64,000 nucleotides of DNA from Rugalucina vietnamica. Lineage: Eukaryota; Mollusca; Bivalvia; Lucinida; Lucinidae. Below are positions 55,201-61,200 of this stretch, in pieces. The position numbers were made by a program, and so were the translations under genes. The stretch is taken from NCBI GenBank assembly GCA_964017185.1, contig OZ024869.1, positions 7,214,501-7,278,500 on the forward strand, written 5' to 3'. The notes below the pieces were generated by a model, which was not told the DNA's origin, ran no database searches, and saw nothing but the letters and a program-made list of their open reading frames with translations. Within the stretch, counting starts at the first letter, position 1. Each line of letters opens with the position of its first letter.

Positions 55201-58200
55201 GTTTTACAAGAACACCAATCCTGAAAGCAGCCTCTTCTTGTTTTGCAATACAGAAAACTTAAATGAACAGGTTTTAATCCAGAAATGATTTATTTACACA
55301 CAAAAATACTCCTGGTGATAAAACCCATGCAAACGCCATTTAAAGGGGGGGGGGGGGGGTCTCATGCTATATGAAATTTACATAGGGTTCTGCCCATGCA
55401 CCAATTTTTATAATATTATGCATATTGCTTGCTTGGTGCATGACCACTTTATTAGTAATATAGATTTTTAGCTCACCTGAGCCGAAGGCTCAAAGGGTAG
55501 CTTATAGGATAGGTATGCACCCGTCGTCCATCCGTCGTCCGTCGTTGTCGGTGTCGGCATCGTCCACCATTTTCAAAGATCTTCTCCTCTGAAACCGCTT
55601 GGCCAATCAAAGCCAAATTTTATGTTAAGCATCTATAGGCAGGGGGAACCAATGTGTATATAAATAATCCAGGTCACATGACCAAGATGGCTGCCATGCC
55701 CATATATGGTAAAAACCTTTAAAAATCTTCTTCTCCAGAACCCAAAGGCCTAGGATCTTGAAACTTGGCATGTAGCATAAGGGACTCAAGGTCCACAATG
55801 TATACACCTGGACCTCTTTATAACACGCTTCATTACAACACGGTTTTGTATATAACACGGATCACTGTTGGACCCCAATTGGACTATATTTGCTATATGT
55901 CTATACATTTTACTCTCGTTATAACACGGATTGGATAGTTTACACGGAAATTGGCTTGGACCCCAACAATAGTGTTATAAAGAGGTTGAGGTGTATATAA
56001 ATCATGACCCTGTGATGACCTTGACCTATTTTACGGCAAGGTCAACATAGGTTGCCAATGCATTTGAATGGGGAAAACTTTTAAAATGTCATTTAAAATG
56101 AAAGTCTTGCAGGAAATGGGCAGTAGGACTGAATATTAATGATTCTGAAAAAAATGGACCCCAGGGGCTCATATGCCCCCACCCTGGGGCAATATACATG
56201 TATATCTCTATAATATTCAAACATCTTCTCCTCTGAAACCGCTTGGCCAATCAAAGCCAAATTTTATGTGAAGCATCTATAGGATGGGGTAATCAATGTG
56301 TATATAAATAATCCAGGTCACATGACCAAGATGGCCGCCATGCCCATATATGGTAGAAACCCTTCAAAAATCTTCTCCGGAACCGGTTGACCGATTTCAA
56401 CAAAACTTGGCATGAAGTATCGATGACTCAAGTACATGTACTACAATGAGTATATAAATCATGACCCTGTGATGACCTTGACCTATTTTATGGCAAGGTC
56501 AACATAGGTTGCCAATGCATTTAAATTGTGAAAACTTTTGAAATGTCATTTAAAGTGAAAGTCTTGCAGGAAATGCACAGTAGGACTGAATATTAATGAT
56601 TCTGAAAAAATTGGTCCCCAGGAGCTCATATGCCCCCACCCTGTGGCAGTATACATGTTTATTTCCATAATATTAAAACATCTTCTCCTCTGAAACCACT
56701 TGGCCAATCAAAGCCAAATTTTATGTGAAGCATCTATAGGATGGGGTAACCAATGTATATATAAATAATCCAGGTCACATGACCAAGATGGCAGCCATAC
56801 CCATATATGGTAAAAACCCTTCAAAAATCTTCTACTCCAGAACCAGAGGACTGATTTCAAAGAAACTTGGCATGAAGCATTGATGGCTAAAGTACTACAA
56901 TGTGTATATAAATCATGACCCTGTGGTGACCTTAACAAGGTCAACATAGGTTGCCAATGCATTTGAATGGGGAAAACTGTCAATTTAAAGGGAATAAATA
57001 AAATAGAAATTGGCAAATGGACAGAATATTGATTATTCTGAAAACAAATGGCCCAAGGGCTTCATCTGCCCCTGCACTGGGGCTAAATATCATAATATTC
57101 AAACATATTTTTTGGCATATGTAGCAGATCTCAGGTGAGCGTTTACAGGACCATTGGTCCTCTGGTTTCTTAACTACTTAAAATTTTTAAATACAACATT
57201 TTGTATTAGAGGGGGTCTGAATTTAGGGGTGTGTGTGATTAAAGTCGCCCATAACCGTCATAATAGCATCTTCCTAGTTCTGTTTGTTTGTACAATGATC
57301 TAGAATGATCACCCATCATCGTGGTATTGATAATTGTTTATAGCTATAATATTGAATTCAGCTGATTATCATTTGTTTTGCAGATGACCCCAAATTTTAG
57401 CTCCATAATGGTGTAACCGCATGTTTCATTTTCAATTTTAACATGTTCCAGGTTTTGTCAACCTATAATTTTAACCTGAAATTAGGCTTCACATATATAG
57501 ATTATATGCTGAAAATTACATGAAATTTGAAGACCGGTAACATCTTTTTCTAGAACATTGAATGATACAAGTCAGAATTCTGAAAAACGTAAAATTAATA
57601 ATGATTTATCCAATTATAAGTATTTTGTTATTCACATGTTACAAAGCAAACTTTTTGTGAATAATTTTCCAGCTAAACAATTTCGTGTCTTGCATGACCA
57701 TCAATGCTATTATATTTATTTTGAATATTGATTTAAGTGAGAAAATTGCACCCTGTCTTGGACCTTATAAAGCGTATCTGCCCATTATTTTTAGTTTTCG
57801 TAATTAGATTTTAGAACATGATTCTATCTATTTGTTAGCCATTCTCTCAGTATAGTTCATTCGTGTTTATGATGCAATGACCTAGTTTTTACTGTTTTGA
57901 TTATTTTTTTCCAAAAATTACATTGTTTAGGTATTACAGTTGAACCTGCTGAATCAGCCACCTTTATAAGAGTTCCACCTGCATAAGAGAGCCAGTCTGA
58001 AACATTCCCAGTCATTTTCACTATATTTAATCTCTGCATAAGACAGCCACCTCCACAAGACAACCAGCAGCCAGTAAAATCAATCTCAAAATGCTTATAA
58101 CTCTCTATAAGACAGCCACATCATACTTGCCTAAAGTCAAATTTCCCGGATCCATGACGTTTCGTCTAAAACCATTTCGTCTAAAGGACATTTCGTCTAA

Positions 58201-61200
58201 ATGACATTTCGTCTAAAAGACGTTTCGTCTAAAGGACATTTCGTCTAAAAGACATTTCGTCTAAATGCCATTTCGTCTAATGGACATTTCGTCTAGTACG
58301 ACATTTCGTCTAAAAGTCGTCTAAAAGTGTCTAAAAATTTGGTCTAAAATCCTTAATTATTCATTAGTTCTTAACTTTTATTTAGACCAAATGTCGCACC
58401 TGCTTGATTTTTTAGACGAATTGTCCATTAGACGAAATGACCTTTAGACGAAAAGTCATTTAGACGAAATGTCCTTTAGACTAAATGTCCTTTAGACGAA
58501 ATGTCCTTTAGACGAAATGTCTTTTAGACGAAATGGCATTTAGACGAAATGGTGTTAGACGAAATGTCCTGCACCCAAATTTCCCATTTACAAGCTGTTA
58601 ATTGGACAATTATTATTCATTATTGTATTTAAAACAGTTAATTAGCAGAAAAAATCAATTAAGTTAATACCCATGAGGCTTTGTATATATTTTTGTGTAA
58701 CGAAGCATGAAATGATGTCAACTTATGAAACACATACAGGTAGTCCTTCCTTAGAAAGGATTTTTCTTGTGACAGTAAGAATATTTTCTACATGACAACT
58801 GCTCTGACTGAACCTTGATAAGACAGCCACCTGTGTATAACAGCCAGCTTAGCTCACTCCCAAAGGTGGCGCTTTTATAGAGGTTTGACTGTAATTAATT
58901 AGATGAACTTATACAGCTATGTTGTTGATTTCTACATCCTGTAACTCACGCCATATGGAAAACCTAAGGGATTTAGCATTTTGCATAAAATAAACCCAAT
59001 GAGGCTAAGGACAGATCTTTTCCTGCTGATTACTATATCACGACCTCCGAAAAAAACACCCCATCCACCCAAGTACATAATGGAGCAAAACCAATAGGAT
59101 GAAGAGAGAAAATGAAATATCAATAGATAAAATTATATGATAAGTTACTATTAACAAAATTAAGAGGAACTGGTTAACTACTTGTGTGTTTTTTTTCTTT
59201 TTCTTTTCTCATCCATTTGAAGCATTTTAAAACGCATGTACTTACTAGACAGCATTTTATCAATATAATAGCATGTTTGAAACAGGTCATACCATATATC
59301 ATATCTAAGATGAAAGCCATTAATGTTATGCAATGCCATGCATTTCATCACCTGCAGGCAAACATACTTCCAACACATTATTGGAAATCCTTGATCGAAA
59401 TAGGGCTTTTGAACTTATAAACTTACATGTAGCTGACAATTTTTTTTTTACCTAGCTGACATATAAGTAACAAAATAGCTGTGATTTCTAACTAAGGATA
59501 GGATTAAAGAAGAGTATCTAGACAACTATCAGCATGAAATCACAAACATTTTGCTGCATTTATAATTGACTATTTATTAAAATAAATGCATGAACATTTA
59601 TGGATTCATAAATGTGTTATAAACCTTGAGATTTTTAATCATCAAGTTTGGATATTTGTCTGACTGCTCAATTGCATTTTTCATAACTCTAATATTCATT
59701 TAAAAAAATGAAAAAAAAAAAAGAACCACATTTAAATGGTAAAAAGATTGTCAATAATGGATATGTTTAATGAAGAATTGAAAAAAAAAAATCTGATATT
59801 TAAAGTGAAAGCTATACCTGAGCATCACATCTGAACACTTACAAAAAGCCTGTCACATAGCTGAATTATGCACTTACTGAATAAGTATAAAGATAATAGT
59901 GATCGAAAAGTTAGAAAGTGCCACTGTATTTGGTATTCTTGTCAATCTTTTAACTAAAGTTGGCATCAGCAACAATTAAATAAGTTAAGTTATGAATAAG
60001 TAATCTTATAAATGACAATACAAAGATGGTAAAACAAATGGAGGAATCAGTCAAATGTCTATTACCATTACGGTGGTCAATCACAAATTAAAGGAATGTT
60101 ACTCAAGTAGAATTATCCAAATACATCTAAACCTAAAGAAATAATAAGTGATGAAATTCTAGAAACAAAAACATTTCATTAATATATATTTAAACCTGAA
60201 AATGTTTGCTGATCATTTGTATGAAAAATTGATAATAACTTTGAGGTAGGTCACCATAACATATTTGAAATTGCCAAATCAAATAACCATTTTTATATTA
60301 AGAATTCATATTACTTATGTAATATTTCATTTCCAATGATAAAATTATGGAATAGCATGATTTTAAACCAAAAAACAGCTAAAAACATTAAAAGGTACAA
60401 GTAGGCAAAGATCAGGAAAAGGCGCAAACAGAAAAAGATTCCCACTCCAAAAACCGAGGTGGGAAAAAACCAAACTAACAATCAGGTACTTATACCATGA
60501 AAACATTTCATAAGCCGAATGAGCAGCTATTTCCCCAAAAGGTGGCCACTCAGTTACCTTAACTTAACTAAAAATATGAAAACATACATAAGGCGCCAAC
60601 AGCACAAAAATATTTTAAACACCAAGACATAAAACAAAAAGAACCACCACAGAAGTATCGACTTGGAACGATCAGTAACACAAAGTTACTGGCGGGTTTA
60701 AATCGATTTTACAAGGCCATAACCTCACCCTCAGCTACTGCAGTGGTTCATAACATTTAGTTAGTTCTTCGGTCCTCGTGGTGAATCCATTTTTGTCAAA
60801 AATTGACCAACATGTATATCATGTACATTTTAACAGTGTTACCCGTTTTGAAAATTTATAAAACTTTACCAGCATGAAGAGGGTACCACTAGCCAATTTT
60901 AAGGAAAGTATCATAGGTTGACAAGCACTGGAACATATCAAAATATGAGACACAATTAAATTTTGTCATTCTCGAAATTGTTTTTAATAAAATTTTGATA
61001 ATTTCAAGTTTAAGTTTCCATAAAAACTCTATTTGTTAATCTATTTAACAGTGGAGGAGAGATGCCCAATTGAGTATCACTGACCTAGATTGCTTTGACA
61101 GGTAAATGTTACTATTAATAGCAATTTGATACTCAATTGGGCATCTTTTTGTCATTTTTATAGTACCCTCAGAAAATCAAAAAAATGTATCACAGTTTTT

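Larger units (their letters stand above)
55345..61048 (-). mobile_element. 2.8-kb G-run element, copy 2, inverted and split by nested insertions
   Basis: Starts with a 15-G run and TCTCATGCTATATGAAATT after ATTTAAA, and follows the reverse complement of 40768-43321 with many substitutions. Interrupted by the HINE at 55466-57166, a TIR element at 57934-58890 and a foldback element at 60393-60788. The far end, including its inverted terminus (about 270 bp), is missing; homology stops at CTATTTAA near 61048. Confidence 0.78.

Noticed and set aside
58148..58576. CRISPR-like or promoter array of TTTCGTCTAAA words
   Set aside because: Inverted arms and flanking target duplication identify a foldback transposon.
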